Shown: positions 23,259-35,328, counted from the stretch's first letter. The stretch: DNA of 64,000 nt from Batillaria attramentaria (GCA_018292915.2 JACVVK020000092.1:1257501-1321500), one strand, 5' to 3'. The notes: generated by a model from the letters alone, not told the origin. Translations and numbers: made by a program.

Positions 23259-24266
23259 ATGAAGACGCTTCCACACTCCGCCCACATCCTCAGCAACCGA
23301 CACGAAGGGAAGCTACTCACACTCACAGACGTTCAGGACCAAGAACTCTTGAAACTCCCGGACGTGGAGGCGCCCAGTAAGCGTCCCGGACTCCGCCCGA
23401 CAGTTAACAGGCACGGGGCCGGGTCAAGGACATTTCTGTGTCCGGGACGCCCCGAGTTTCTTCTTAATGTCAAGGTCAGTAATGTCGACAGAAAGCTCAG
23501 CAGAAGCCTCGTCGACATCAGAGAACATGCAGAGGAGAGTGAGCCCACACAAATGACAGTTACTCCCGCCGAGAACAGTCCCAAAAGATTTGGAAGCAAA
23601 CTGCTTGCGAACCGGGAAACTGGTAAAAAAGAAATGCCTCAAATCACCGTTGGGGACAAAGTGACCCAGATTCTGGTCAAGAGCGCAGATTCTAGTCCTG
23701 CACCGCCAGAGAGGCATCGTCCTTACCTGAAGTCGCTAAGTCAGAGAGAGCTGTCAGCTGAAGAAAAGGAAAACGGTCTGCCAGACATTTTCTCTTCAGA
23801 CAAGGGCACCTCATCCCCCAACAACAAGGCGGGGTCTTCCACCGTGCCACTTCTTCCCAAGCTGTCGAAGACTCGTGCCGTTTCCCTGGGGAACCTGCAC
23901 TGGAAAACTGAGACGCCACCGCTGGCGTCTCTCTGCCTGCCTTCTCAACAGGACAAGAAGCAGAGAGCCAGATGTTTGTGGCGAAAGGCCGGGGAGAAAC
24001 TCGGACTCCATCCCAACTCAACGGACGGCGGCGACCAGCCCACCTGGGTTCTCGGCCCGGGAGACGTTCTCAGGCCTGTCTACTTCAGGTGGCAAGGTCG
24101 ACGGAACGCTCTAGCGGACCCAGAGCGCATGTGCATGCCTCAGGAAGTGCGAGAGCGGATTCAGCAGGACGTTCACAACCGGAAGCGCTCGGTGGCGCGA
24201 AAAGTGTCCAACTATCTGACCTGTAGACTCGGGCTCAATTTAGAGGTGGACCTGGCTGCTTGCTGA
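23259..24266 (+). CDS. Uncharacterised 335-residue protein
   Basis: I do not recognise this protein. The ATG at 23259 (context gccATGA) is the first Met in a long frame ending with TGA at 24264-24266. A splice-acceptor-like 'ctttcttcag' ends 9 bases upstream, suggesting a 5'UTR intron. The composition is that of a real, mostly disordered soluble protein: rich in Lys, Ser, Pro and Glu, with no signal peptide or membrane segment. Residues about 1-225 are low-complexity and charged. The C-terminal 100 residues look more ordered, with WKTETPPLASL, ARCLWRKAGEKLGL, GPGDVLRPVYFRWQGRR and a basic helix VRERIQQDVHNRKRSVARKV before YLTCRLGLNLEVDL. No enzyme motif is visible. A decayed copy of the last 25 codons lies just downstream (24345-24438). 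GC content is higher than in the flanks. Confidence 0.7.
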   Translation: MKTLPHSAHILSNRHEGKLLTLTDVQDQELLKLPDVEAPSKRPGLRPTVNRHGAGSRTFLCPGRPEFLLNVKVSNVDRKLSRSLVDIREHAEESEPTQMTVTPAENSPKRFGSKLLANRETGKKEMPQITVGDKVTQILVKSADSSPAPPERHRPYLKSLSQRELSAEEKENGLPDIFSSDKGTSSPNNKAGSSTVPLLPKLSKTRAVSLGNLHWKTETPPLASLCLPSQQDKKQRARCLWRKAGEKLGLHPNSTDGGDQPTWVLGPGDVLRPVYFRWQGRRNALADPERMCMPQEVRERIQQDVHNRKRSVARKVSNYLTCRLGLNLEVDLAAC

Positions 24267-24344
24267 CTGTCGCTGTGTGCTGTGACTATACTTTATTAGT
24301 TTCACGACAGAGGAAGTTCTTGGACGGCAATAGATCTTGACGTG

Positions 24345-24438
24345 ACTTTGCCAAGAAGTGTCCAACTATTTTTCCTTCCCACTCGAGCTCAGTTCAGAGG
24401 TGGGCTGAATTTAGACGTGGACCTGGCTGCCTTCTGAA
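24345..24438 (+). pseudogene. Decayed tandem copy of the 3' end of the upstream gene
   Basis: 'agaagtgtccaactattttt', 'actcgagctcagttcagagg' and 'ttagacgtggacctggctgc' + 'cttctga' repeat the coding end of the 23259 gene (24195-24266), including its stop codon, with substitutions and a short internal duplication. Confidence 0.8.
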
Positions 24439-24597
24439 TGACGGAGACAACACCTGGACAGCGATGGATCTTGGCTTCTTTCGCGTGACTTTTGCTCTTC
24501 TAATCAAACACTTGCATTGCCGAAAATATATTATAATGACTTTGAAGTAGTGGTTCTTACCAGTACCATGTTTGTGATTTTTGCTTCGCTGACACCG

Positions 24598-24830
24598 GTG
24601 GAATTTTGTTTATCGGCCACTTGGTGATAATGATGACATATGTGTGTTCATTAATGATAGAAGGTAGGATTTTGTTTAATTTAATGTTGTGAGGTTTTCT
24701 TAACCATTGACAAGTATTTATCGGCCGCTTGGTGATGATGATGACATATGTGTGTTAATTAGTGAAATAGGTAGGATTTTGGTTAATGTTGTGAGGTGTT
24801 CTTAAGCATTGACAAGCATTTAATGTAGTC
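24598..24830 (+). repeat. ~117-bp tandem duplication
   Basis: 'tttatcggccacttggtgat...gacatatgtgtgtt...ggtaggattttg...gttgtgaggt...cattgacaag' occurs at 24604-24718 and again at 24717-24823. Confidence 0.8.
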
Positions 24831-25011
24831 ATGTTTATACTTTTGAGAATCAGACAGCTGTAGAAATGCATAAAGATTAAAAGAACAACTGTTAGAATGT
24901 GATACTGTACTGCGCTCCGATAGCTGTGAAAATTACCTGACTTTATTCCAGACAGGTTGCCTTGTGATGTCAGATATCTTCAAACTTGTCAAAGAAAGGC
25001 CTACAGTAGTG

Positions 25012-25143
25012 TCAAATGCCAATCAGTTGAGGAATATGAACAATATAGGTTAATGAGCTCCATTAGAGAATCCAGCCAGCCAATAGTGTTAATAGTGAAT
25101 ACAGCTGGTTGGTAATGACAGGTATAATGGACATTAACACGAC
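25012..25143 (+). repeat. Dispersed repeat, copy 2 (pair with 4722-4862)
   Basis: Same ordered blocks as the first copy: 'gccaatcagttgagga', 'aatgagc', 'ggttggtaatgacaggta', 'ggacattaacacga'. Confidence 0.55.
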
Positions 25144-25372
25144 TTTTCTTTGGATAGTCATGATGCATTATTCATTTATTCTCTGTACGTGACAGTGGTC
25201 AGAGGATCAATGTGACCGTTACCATTGCCAGCTGTCATTCTGCTTCAAGGTGCAGTTTCCAAAGGTAGACGTTCGCTGACGTTATGTGCAGAACTTTCAA
25301 ATCCTACCTCACTTTAATGTGAAAAGGTTTGATAGGCATACTGGCCGGTGTTTCGTATCGTTTCGTTTCGAT

Positions 25373-25680
25373 TTGGTTAGGTTTGGTTTGGTTTGTTCGA
25401 GGCTTTTGTGTGTTTTGTTTTGTTTTGTTTTCTTTCTTTTCTGTTCTTTTGTTTTGTTTTGTTCTCCTTTCTTGTTGCGTTTTCTTTTGTTTTGGGTTTT
25501 TTATTTTTGTTTGTTTGTTGTTGTTTTGTGGGGTTTTTCGTATTTGTGTGTGTGTGTGTGTTTTCTGTTTTGTTATTTGGGAGGGGGGACATGGGTTTGA
25601 TTTTTTTTTTTTTTTTGGCTGTTGTTTTCACTGTTGTTGTTGGTGTTGGTGTTGTTGTTGTTGTTGGGTTGTTTGTTTGT
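25373..25680 (+). repeat. A-poor, T/G-rich low-complexity tract
   Basis: Runs of ttttg, tttg and ttg units with almost no A for about 300 bp. Open frames here reflect composition only. Confidence 0.85.
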
Positions 25681-26181
25681 TGCAATACCAGTCCTTTACC
25701 GCCATAACTAACTCGTGTAGTGTTTTTGAAAGACATGGCATTACCAATTGTTAATCTGTTTCAACAACAACACCAACAACAAAACACGCAATAAGTCAAT
25801 ACAAGCTCTAATTCCCAAGTTGAATTAAACTGTATACAATAGTATTTACTCTTTTTTTTTTCTTTTTTTTTGGTCTGTTAATATTAACTCCATTGAGAGT
25901 GTAAATACTGATCAATCCAAATTCCGTCCATTTAACTATCTCAGTAGACGCTGTGCTCAGTGTACACTGGAAAGAATTTCGAACGTCTGTAAGTCAAATT
26001 TGACCCTATAGCACATTCCGCCCATTTTCTTTTTTCGTGGGTTTTCGTGAAAATGAGAGGGTTTTACTGAAAATGACAGCCATGTACGTTATGCTTCCAA
26101 GAGTTATCAGACTAAAACCCTTGTTGTGAATAAATACTTTTTGTACTCAAATCGTTTAATAAACTAATTAATGAAAATTTC

Positions 26182-26183
<2 letters not shown>

Positions 26184-26253
<70 letters not shown>
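26184..26253 (+). repeat. (TG)n microsatellite
   Basis: Pure TG run of 70 bp. Confidence 0.95.
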
Positions 26254-26254
<1 letters not shown>

Positions 26255-26353
26255 AGTGAGAGAGAGAGTGAGTTTAGACAATGACAACGATCCATTATTT
26301 AACGGTCCTATCTGTATAGATACAGTAGATGCACACCCACAGGAACACGAGAT

Positions 26354-26354
<1 letters not shown>

Positions 26355-26421
<67 letters not shown>

Positions 26422-26457
26422 GCACGCACGCACAACGCGCGACCATGCACGCGCGCG

Positions 26458-26520
<63 letters not shown>
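26355..26520 (+). repeat. (CA)n microsatellite interrupted by GCAC units
   Basis: Two long CA runs (26355-26416 and 26461-26520) with CG-rich interruptions between them. They are complementary to the TG run 100 bp upstream. Confidence 0.95.
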
Positions 26521-26523
<3 letters not shown>

Positions 26524-26899
26524 CTGTCCTTTCTAAATCGGTAAGAATCTATCATTGATTTACCTTCTTCTGTCACTCCGGCTGTCTCAGATAATTACAG
26601 TTCTCTCAGTATATTGATCAAGGTTCACTCAGGGATGATAGTTGTATACACGTACCTACACTACAGAGGATCTCTTCATTAGCTGAAAGCGCCATATATC
26701 CTCCGAAATCCCGGCACTGAATGACACCCGGATGAATGACATCCGTCAGTTTCAGATGAAAAATTCAAGGAATCCATTAGTGACTTATAGTTTCCTTTTT
26801 TGGGGGCCGATTATTTGGCCCTTGGGGCTGCCCTCTGGGAATGATGAAAATATGTGTGTGCTCGCACAGTATGAAAATGATGAATAAAAAGTGCTGCCT

Positions 26900-27265
26900 G
26901 GTTGGTTTGTTTGTTCGCTTGTTGTTGCTGTTATTGTTTTCTTTGTTTTGTTTTGGAGTTGTTTTTTTTTGGTTTGTTTGTTGCTGTTTTGTTTGTTTGT
27001 TGTTGTAGTTTAGTTATTTTTGTTTGGCTGGTTGGTTGATTGTTGTTTGTTTGTTTATTTGTTTGTTTGGTTGTTTTTGTTTTGTTTTGTTTGTTTGTTT
27101 GTTGTTGTTTTTGTTTTTGTTTTTTGGGGGGGAGGGTGGTGTTTTTTGATTGTTTGTTTGGTGTTTTTTTTTGGGGGGGTGCTTTTTTGTTTTGGTGGTG
27201 GTGGTTGTTTGGTTTTCTTTGGTTTGTTGTTTTGTTTGTTTGTTTGTCGTTGTTGTTGTTGTTAG
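26900..27265 (+). repeat. G/T-only (keto) low-complexity tract
   Basis: About 365 bp made almost entirely of G and T (tttg, ttg, gggg runs), with very little A or C. Confidence 0.9.
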
Positions 27266-27369
27266 GGGGGTACAATGAAAGTAAAAGCCAATCTTCAAAA
27301 CTGTCAGACCTAAATTTTTGCATTAAGAAAACATACCTTCAAAATAATCGCGTCAAAATTCATACATGA

Positions 27370-27735
27370 TGGTAGGTACATTTCAAGCGGATCATGGTAC
27401 TACAGAAGTATAGTACTGGCGATATGACTATGCAATGACAACTTCAAAGCAGTTAAAAGTAAAAACAAAAACAAAAACAATAAAATAGGGTTAAACACCT
27501 CGAAACATTGGCCGCCTACGCACTCCCAGGGTTCATTCACCTTAATTAACATCTTTTACTGTATGACAATAACATACATACAGTATATTTCACTGAATGA
27601 ATGGTGAAACTACGGCAGTATAGCAATGGTGATATATGACTTTGCATAGCAACTGGGTAGCACTTGAAAGTAAACCAACAAAGGTTTTAACATCTTGAAA
27701 TATTGGGCGTCTCTGCACTCAATTAGCATACAGAC
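27370..27735 (+). repeat. ~210-bp diverged tandem duplication
   Basis: 27385-27535 and 27600-27725 share 'actac-g-agtatag-a-tgg-gatat-gact-tgca', 'aaagtaaa', and 'cgaaacattggccgcctacg'-type ends ('tgaaatattgggcgtctctg' in copy 2). Confidence 0.6.
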
Positions 27736-27840
27736 TCAGTAAGTACGACAGGCATACAGCCGCGTGTGGAAAACGTTTCATCGAATGTGTTTAGTCTGTG
27801 CATCCAAATCAGTCACGTGGGAGCATGGAAAGCGGCAGTT
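27720..27840 (+). mobile_element. Relic related to the left end of the TTAA-flanked transposon
   Basis: 'gacaggcatacagccgcgtg', 'tggaaaacg', 'tcatcgaatg', 'tgtgcatccaaatcagtcac' parallel 40392-40480, the left subterminal region of the Kolobok-like element. Confidence 0.55.
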
Positions 27841-29430
<1,590 letters not shown>

Positions 29431-29439
29431 CAACCCACC

Positions 29440-29655
29440 AAATTTGAAAAATAAATGCAATTCTAAATTCCGAAACTTAAATAGCTGAGCTGTCCCTTCG
29501 CACCACGTGATTGTAATGTGTTTATGTCCAGTGTGTGAGAGAATGCGTGTGACTCACGGGAGCGTGCGTGTTGGGTTCAGTTCGCGGCGCTTTGAGCCGA
29601 TCTATGAAATTGGGTAAAGCGCCTATAGAATGCTCATTATTATTATTATTATCTT
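29440..29655 (+). mobile_element. LINE/SINE 3' end with (ATT)n tail, copy 2
   Basis: Forward-strand copy of the 16354-16560 repeat: 'gtccagtgtgtgagagaatg', 'gcgtgcgtgttgggttcagt', 'gcggcgctttgagccgatct', 'aaagcgcctatagaatgctc', (ATT)n. Confidence 0.65.
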
Positions 29656-29934
29656 TGCTCATACCATCAGATCAGCTGACCGTGTGGCTAACATTATAAG
29701 ACACTAGACACGCGCGCGCCGCCGCCAAACCTTTCCTTAATACTGGTAAGGGAGGGGCATCCCGCGTCACACTAACGGCCGACTACACAAGCATAGGGTG
29801 TGTTATCAGGATTAACAGCCAGGTAAGTTCGTGCCGGTTGTGTCTTTCCTCGCGTGCCAAATCTCGTCAAATCAAACAAAACGAATACATTTGAAATAAC
29901 ATTAAATGCTCAGAGCATATATATTACTCGTATA

Positions 29935-29985
29935 TGTGAGTATGCGCTATACAAATACATTTTAATTCTATTATTGGTATTATTA

Positions 29986-30044
<59 letters not shown>

Positions 30045-30096
30045 AGAGCATATATATTACTGATATATATATATGTAAAGTCAGTTTGTAAAGTCA

Positions 30097-30168
<72 letters not shown>
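29935..30168 (+). repeat. LINE-type tail, (GT)n and (TA)n microsatellites
   Basis: 'tatgcgctatacaaatacat' + (ATT)n (29940-29988) is a LINE/SINE tail. It is followed by (GT)n 29990-30040 and a 72-bp (TA)n run at 30097-30168. Confidence 0.8.
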
Positions 30169-30171
<3 letters not shown>

Positions 30172-30190
30172 GTCTAATTTCTCCCCCCCC

Positions 30191-30367
30191 CCCTCCACTG
30201 TGGCTTGTAGCCAATATAGGGCAAGGCGGACTTGTCCACTGGCACACAAAGCACACATCTCCTAGATCTAGGGAGCGCTCTCAGCTTTACTTACTTCCCC
30301 TACTTTCAAATTGACCTGATTGAGCGCATGTTTTCGGCTTTAGCGACGTCTTTGTTCCTTTTCTATA
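30191..30367 (+). repeat. ~170-bp dispersed repeat 'R170', copy 2
   Basis: Nearly identical to 31423-31604 and to the reverse complement of 13757-13922. Preceded by a C run and (TA)n. Confidence 0.85.
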
Positions 30368-30565
30368 TTAAATGTAATTACATGACATTACACCTAGGCA
30401 GTTGCTCCTTCTAAATTATTTAGTCTTTTTCCGCTGAAACCTCTTGCAGAGCTTTAGGGTAGCGACGTCTGCTAGTACTGGAGACGCACCAGATTATTCT
30501 GGGGCAGCCTTTTAGTGCTGGTTGGACGTTGCAGCCCTCGTGGGTATCGCCGCATGCTCACCTGG

Positions 30566-31237
30566 GCCGCGTTTCTTAAGGCGGGCGCTTCGAAACGTTC
30601 CGGGGCGCTTTCCTATGAAACCGTCTATAGGCACCTTGCCCGCGGCGGGCAAAAAAAGCGCCCGCGCGCGACGTCTGAAGCTAGTTTGCCGCGAGCAAAA
30701 GGTCACGTGGTCAGTTTCTATGTAAACAAAGATGGCGGCGCCCACCGAAGGCTTCGTTGAAGTGGAACTAAGAAATGGCTTAAAATGAATTTGCGGGTGG
30801 ATGGAGACCTTCTGTCCCAACTTGTAATTGTGCAGAATAGTATACGAAAATAATTTGAGCTAATTGCACCGGGCCGTGGTCGCCAGTCATTCAGGGATAT
30901 GTCGTGCGTGTTTGTGGGGAAGGAGTGGTCAAAGTGAGTACGTAATGGTGCCTTACGTCTCCGTTTTGCATCGAGCAGAACATGCATACTAGCGGTATAT
31001 CATGCTCCAAGCCAGTAATTATTGCTCCTCCTCAAAAACGTCGTCTTCTGCGCTCAAAAGATGACTGATAGCTGCGAGCACTAGAGTTTTCTTCTTCCTT
31101 TTCAACCTTGCCAACAACAGTGTTCGTGATTCCGCCGCCATTTTGAAAGCGCCTTGGTTCTAATTGGCCGTTTCCCAACGAGGCAAAGCGACTTTCGCAA
31201 GCGCCCGCGAGCGCCTTTCCGTAAGAAACGCGGCCCT
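30566..31237. mobile_element. GC-rich inverted-repeat element (putative MITE)
   Basis: The left end GGGCCGCGTTTCTTA (30568-30582) and the right end TAAGAAACGCGGCCC (31220-31234) are perfect 15-bp inverted repeats. Further complementary blocks follow inside (GCGGGCGCTTCGAAA against TTTCGCAAGCGCCCGC; AAGATGGCGGCG against CGCCGCCATTTT). It is about 670 bp and has no long coding frame. No clear target duplication is visible, so the exact ends and class are open. Confidence 0.5.
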
Positions 31238-31422
31238 GATGAGGGTCCCATTGACCCGAAACCATGGTCGTGAGCGGCTAATATCACCAATTCACATGGC
31301 CTTGGTTGTACCGACCATTAACCTCCCGTGGGAGGGGAATGGGGGCTCTATGAATGGTGAGATACCCTTAGATCTGTTAGACGTTTCAGCGGTAGGATGG
31401 TAGATTTCTCCCCCCCCCCCCC

Positions 31423-31595
31423 CCCTCCACTGTGGCTTGTAGCCAATATAGGGCAAGGCGGACTTGTCCACTGGCATACAAAGCACACATCTCCTAGATC
31501 TAGGGAGCGCTCTCAGCTTTACTTACTTCCCCTACTTTCAAATTGACCTGATTGAGCGCATGTTTTCGGCTTTAGCGACGCCTTTGTTTCTTTTC

Positions 31596-31604
<9 letters not shown>
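31423..31604 (+). repeat. ~170-bp dispersed repeat 'R170', copy 3
   Basis: Starts after a C run ('tccactgtggcttgtagcca') and ends at 'gcctttgtttcttttctata' next to (AT)n and (GT)n. Confidence 0.85.
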
Positions 31605-31636
<32 letters not shown>

Positions 31637-31926
31637 TCTATACAAATAAATTTGGATTCTTTTATTGGCTTAGCAAGGATACAATTAGCCCGTTTATCGG
31701 GACGAGATTAAAATATCATTAAATTCATTTAGTGGACTAAACCGACGCAGCAGCACTTTTAAGTATAGCTCTGAGCTATCGGCATGACAGCTGGAAATCA
31801 AGGAAGAGTGTTTCCGGTGCGACCTTAATTCAAAAGATTCGCCGATGATTGCTGTCATGTTTGAAATATGAGCAAACGCATGTCTTTGCACGATAGTGAC
31901 GTCTTAAAGTGGAAGTCATTGCCTGA

Positions 31927-32101
31927 TTGAGGGGAGCCGGGGTGGCCGAATGGTAGAGCGTTGGACGTCTAATGCTCGGGTCGTGAGTTCGTATCCCGGC
32001 TGGCGCATATATTTGTGCTGGCTTTTTCATCGTTGCCCCGTCCTTGATATCACCCGTGTGTGGTGAAAAGGACGTTAAACCCCCAAACACCCACCCACCC
32101 A
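31927..32101 (+). mobile_element. tRNA-derived SINE (family A), complete
   Basis: The head 'ggggagccggggtggccgaa' + 'tggtagagcg' carries a box A-like element, and 'cgtgagttcgtatcccggct' carries box B. The body has 'ccttgatatcacc' and the tail 'aaaaggacgttaaaccccca' + 'aacacccaccc'. This copy defines the family for the others in the window. Confidence 0.9.
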
Positions 32102-32414
32102 ATTGCCTGACGAAAAAGTAAAATTTCCAACAACAAAATCAGAGGTAGGGTAGGTAGGTTATGTGGCGCTGCACCGCGGCGACGCGTTTCCCTCGGCGGA
32201 AACAACCAAAATGTCGTGAAAGGGACACGAAAGTAGTTTTTAAAAAAATAAAATAAAAATAGTAAAAGTCCCTTCCGTTCACGCCCACAAACCGAAACAC
32301 GTTGGAAACACTCGATGCAGCTCACATTTCAAGTGAAAATGGAAACAACTCGATGCTACTCTTTGAAAAAAAAACTCCGTACTAGTTACATTGATCTTTG
32401 ATTGAAATTTCAGG

Positions 32415-33638
32415 ATGCGGGTGCGGATTCCGAAGCGTGTAGCTGTCTGCTGTTTATGCGCCCTTCTCTCCATCTTGCCGCTGATGTTTATCAACGTGCA
32501 GAAGCATAGCTCACCACTGCCATCCAGTGGTGACGTAATCCGTTCTGATGATGTCATCATGCCTGAAGACAACGACGGTGATCATCTGCTAAGGTTTACG
32601 TCCCCTTACATCAGAGACCACGATGAAGAAACGGAGGCTGCTGCGCAGAAAGGAAGTGCGAAGCGTTCTGGAAACAACGGCAAACACTCTGAGAGAACGA
32701 AGACGGTAGCCTGGTTTGGAGAGGGCTTCCGAGAAAGATTCAAGGATGATCACCCATTTGAACGTTGCCCCGTTTCTGACTGCTCTTTTCTGGCGTCAGA
32801 GGACGCCTCCAAAGCTGACGCGGTTTTATTCCGTGGAGTGGATGGCAGGGAAATGCCACCGCCTCGGTCACACGCAAGGCAAGTATACGTCCTGTATGAC
32901 ATGGAGCCACCCATGCACGTCACGGAAAAGTATTGGACTGACGAGTGGAACGGCGTCTTCAACTGGACTTGGAACTTCCGTCGCGACGCCGATATCTGGG
33001 AACCCACAAATTACCTCCGGCCGACCAAATCCCCTCCACCCAAAACCTTCTTCCTCGAGCTGGCGGAGAAGAAGAGTAAGCCTGTGGCGTGGTTTGTCAG
33101 CGACTGCGGTGCGGTCAGCAGGCGTGACGATTACGTTCGGGAACTTCAGCGACACATCGCTGTCGACGTGTTCGGGAGTTGCGGCAACCTCTCCTGTCCC
33201 AGGTTACCCCAGGAGATTTGCTTCAACATGCTGACGGAGCAATACTTCTTCTACCTCTCTTTTGAGAACGCTCTCTGTCGAGATTACGTCACGGAGAAGT
33301 TCTTCAACAAGTTCACGCCGGGCGTCCACGTGCTTCCGATCGTCCTAGGTGGCGCTAATTACAGCCAGTTCTTCCCAAAGGGCAGCTTCATCGACGTGGC
33401 GTGGTTCGCGCACCCCAAGGATCTCGCCCAGTACATGAAGAACCTAATGACGGACAAGGCAACGTACGCCGAGTTACTCTGGCGGAAAGCGCACCTTCAG
33501 AAATCTGGTCGAGGGAGTCAGGCCGCAGTGTGTGAGCTCTGCAAGCGCCTGCATGACCTAGATACATACGGTAAGCGATACGACAATATCAAGACCTGGA
33601 GGTTTGACGGACAATGCTTCCCACCTGAATGGTTCTAG
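32415..33638 (+). CDS. Alpha-(1,3)-fucosyltransferase (GT10 family)
   Basis: A single 407-residue exon. The ATG at 32415 directly follows 'gaaatttcagg', so a 5'UTR intron may end there. Residues about 8-28 are a hydrophobic signal anchor after basic residues, giving a type II Golgi protein with a charged stem to about residue 95. The catalytic region shows the GT10 blocks in order: VAWFGEGF, VYVLYDMEPPMHV, FNWTWNFRRDADIW, KPVAWFVSDCGAVSRRDDYV, VDVFGSCG, YFFYLSFENALCRDYVTEKF, VLPIVLGGANYSQFFPKGSF, and a Cys-containing C-terminus (CELCKRL). The enzyme transfers fucose from GDP-fucose in alpha-1,3 linkage to glycans. The usual FENS is FENA here. Length is normal for the family. Three decaying copies of its 3' end follow. 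Confidence 0.9.
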   Translation: MRVRIPKRVAVCCLCALLSILPLMFINVQKHSSPLPSSGDVIRSDDVIMPEDNDGDHLLRFTSPYIRDHDEETEAAAQKGSAKRSGNNGKHSERTKTVAWFGEGFRERFKDDHPFERCPVSDCSFLASEDASKADAVLFRGVDGREMPPPRSHARQVYVLYDMEPPMHVTEKYWTDEWNGVFNWTWNFRRDADIWEPTNYLRPTKSPPPKTFFLELAEKKSKPVAWFVSDCGAVSRRDDYVRELQRHIAVDVFGSCGNLSCPRLPQEICFNMLTEQYFFYLSFENALCRDYVTEKFFNKFTPGVHVLPIVLGGANYSQFFPKGSFIDVAWFAHPKDLAQYMKNLMTDKATYAELLWRKAHLQKSGRGSQAAVCELCKRLHDLDTYGKRYDNIKTWRFDGQCFPPEWF

Positions 33639-33671
33639 TGTCCTCTATGTACTCTACCGTGTTGGGGTTTT

Positions 33672-34135
33672 AGAATCTGGTCGAGGGAGCTAAACTGCGA
33701 TGTGTGAGCTCTGCAAACGCTTGAATCACCTGGAGACAAACATCATGTTATACGACAACATCAAGACTTGCAGGTTTGACGGACAGTACTTTCCACCAGA
33801 GTGATTCTAGCTTCCTGGTTACTCTAGCATGTTGGGATGTCAAATCTGTGGTCGAGGGAGCCAAGTCGCCATGTGCGAGACCCGTAAACGCCTGCATGTC
33901 CTAGAGATAAACAGCACAACAACATCAAGATGTGGGGGTTGACGACAATGCTTTCCACCTGAGTGGTTATAGCTCAGTTCCTGAGTAGCGTTTAGAGATA
34001 TTAAAAATCTGGTTGACGGAAAAATCTGAGCTGCCATATTTGAGCTCCTGAAACAACTGCATAACCTAAATTGCATGCAGCAAGCGATACAACAACATCC
34101 CGATTTGTCGATGGCCTATGCTCCACTTGGAGCCA
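33672..34135 (+). pseudogene. Three decaying tandem copies of the fucosyltransferase 3' end
   Basis: The coding segment from 33501 to the stop plus flank is repeated at about 33672, 33842 and 34014 (period about 170 bp), each starting 'aatctggtcgaggga' or a variant and containing 'gacaacatcaaga' and 'ttccacc-gagtggtt'. Identity falls with distance from the gene, and all copies carry frameshifts. Confidence 0.85.
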
Positions 34136-34618
34136 GGGGCCTAAGTAAGTAAAGACCCTTCTGGAGTGCTGAGAAAACACACGATAACAATGTATCATGA
34201 ACACACTGAAATGGTCCAGTATGCTATAAATAACCAATCATAGTAATTGCAACAAAAAAAAATAATAATAATAATAGTCGTGGAATAAAATGAAGACCAT
34301 GATAATAATAAAAAATACATCCGCACACGGTGCCTAACCTTGGCATTACTGTCTGTGATTTTTCTTCCCTTCCATTAGACCTGACAGTCATCCGCGTCGG
34401 GCTTGTTAGAAAAGAATGATCGCCCCGACGTCGTATTGAACACTTCATTCTCCTTCAGCAATCTTAAATGATGACACCTTGAAAGGATGAACATTGTCCT
34501 CCATTTCCAACTCCATTCCTCACCTTCCAGTCCCCCATTTACTGGTGCTGGCATTTCTCTTTAGTTCCCTGCAACTCAAGACATTTCCAGACGCTGCTTG
34601 TCGGAGAAAATTGTGAAG

Positions 34619-34666
34619 TATTAGAATTGTCCAACGCTCTACCATTCGACCACCCCGGCTCCCCCC
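34619..34666 (-). mobile_element. SINE (family A) head fragment
   Basis: 'ccaacgctctaccattcgac' + 'caccccggctcccc' matches the reverse complement of the SINE head. Confidence 0.6.
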
Positions 34667-34867
34667 CCCCCATCGCCTTCCGACATGTAATTGCAGTTGA
34701 ATGAATGTCGTATATTCTCATCAGGCGATGATGTGCACTGTCTGTATTGTAATGTGCAACTTTGTAAAAAAAAAAAAAAAAAAAGTTAAAGCCGCTCTGT
34801 GGACAGGAACTATTTTTCTCTGGTCAAATCGTAATTTCATGTGGGTCACGTGCTGATCGGTTACCAG

Positions 34868-34902
<35 letters not shown>

Positions 34903-35257
34903 TACGCAGTTGATCGCAATACCCCCGTTCCCATTTCGTGCGCAGGGTCCTATAAAAGAAATTTTTAAAACCCATCATTTCTGCAAACGTCTGATATTAT
35001 CTCATTCAGCTGCACAGCTGTTTATCATCGTCCGACGGTTCTTTGTCTGCGTAATTAGCGTGACTATGGAAATTAATTCAGTTGAAGGGCAAAAGGTACT
35101 CAGAATACTTTTTTTTTGGGGGGGGGGGGGACCTCAGTTATGGGCCCGCTTCAAGCCACCAACTTAATTAAACGTTTATTGATTCTGTGTTTTTATTATT
35201 GATTTTTTTTTCTTTTTAACTTGGCTGAGCACTCAGAATACTAATGTCAAAGCTGAC

Positions 35258-35328
35258 GGGGGGTGGGGGGAGGGGGAGGGGCGAAGGGGAGGGGGGAGGG
35301 TAGGGGGAAGGGCGAGGGGGGGGGGCTA
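35258..35328 (+). repeat. G-rich tract with quadruplex potential
   Basis: More than eight runs of at least four G separated by 1-4 bases. Confidence 0.7.

Noticed and set aside
25286..25754. Hydrophobic open frames that look like membrane proteins
   Set aside because: Phe/Val/Cys-rich translations come from the T/G-rich low-complexity tract.
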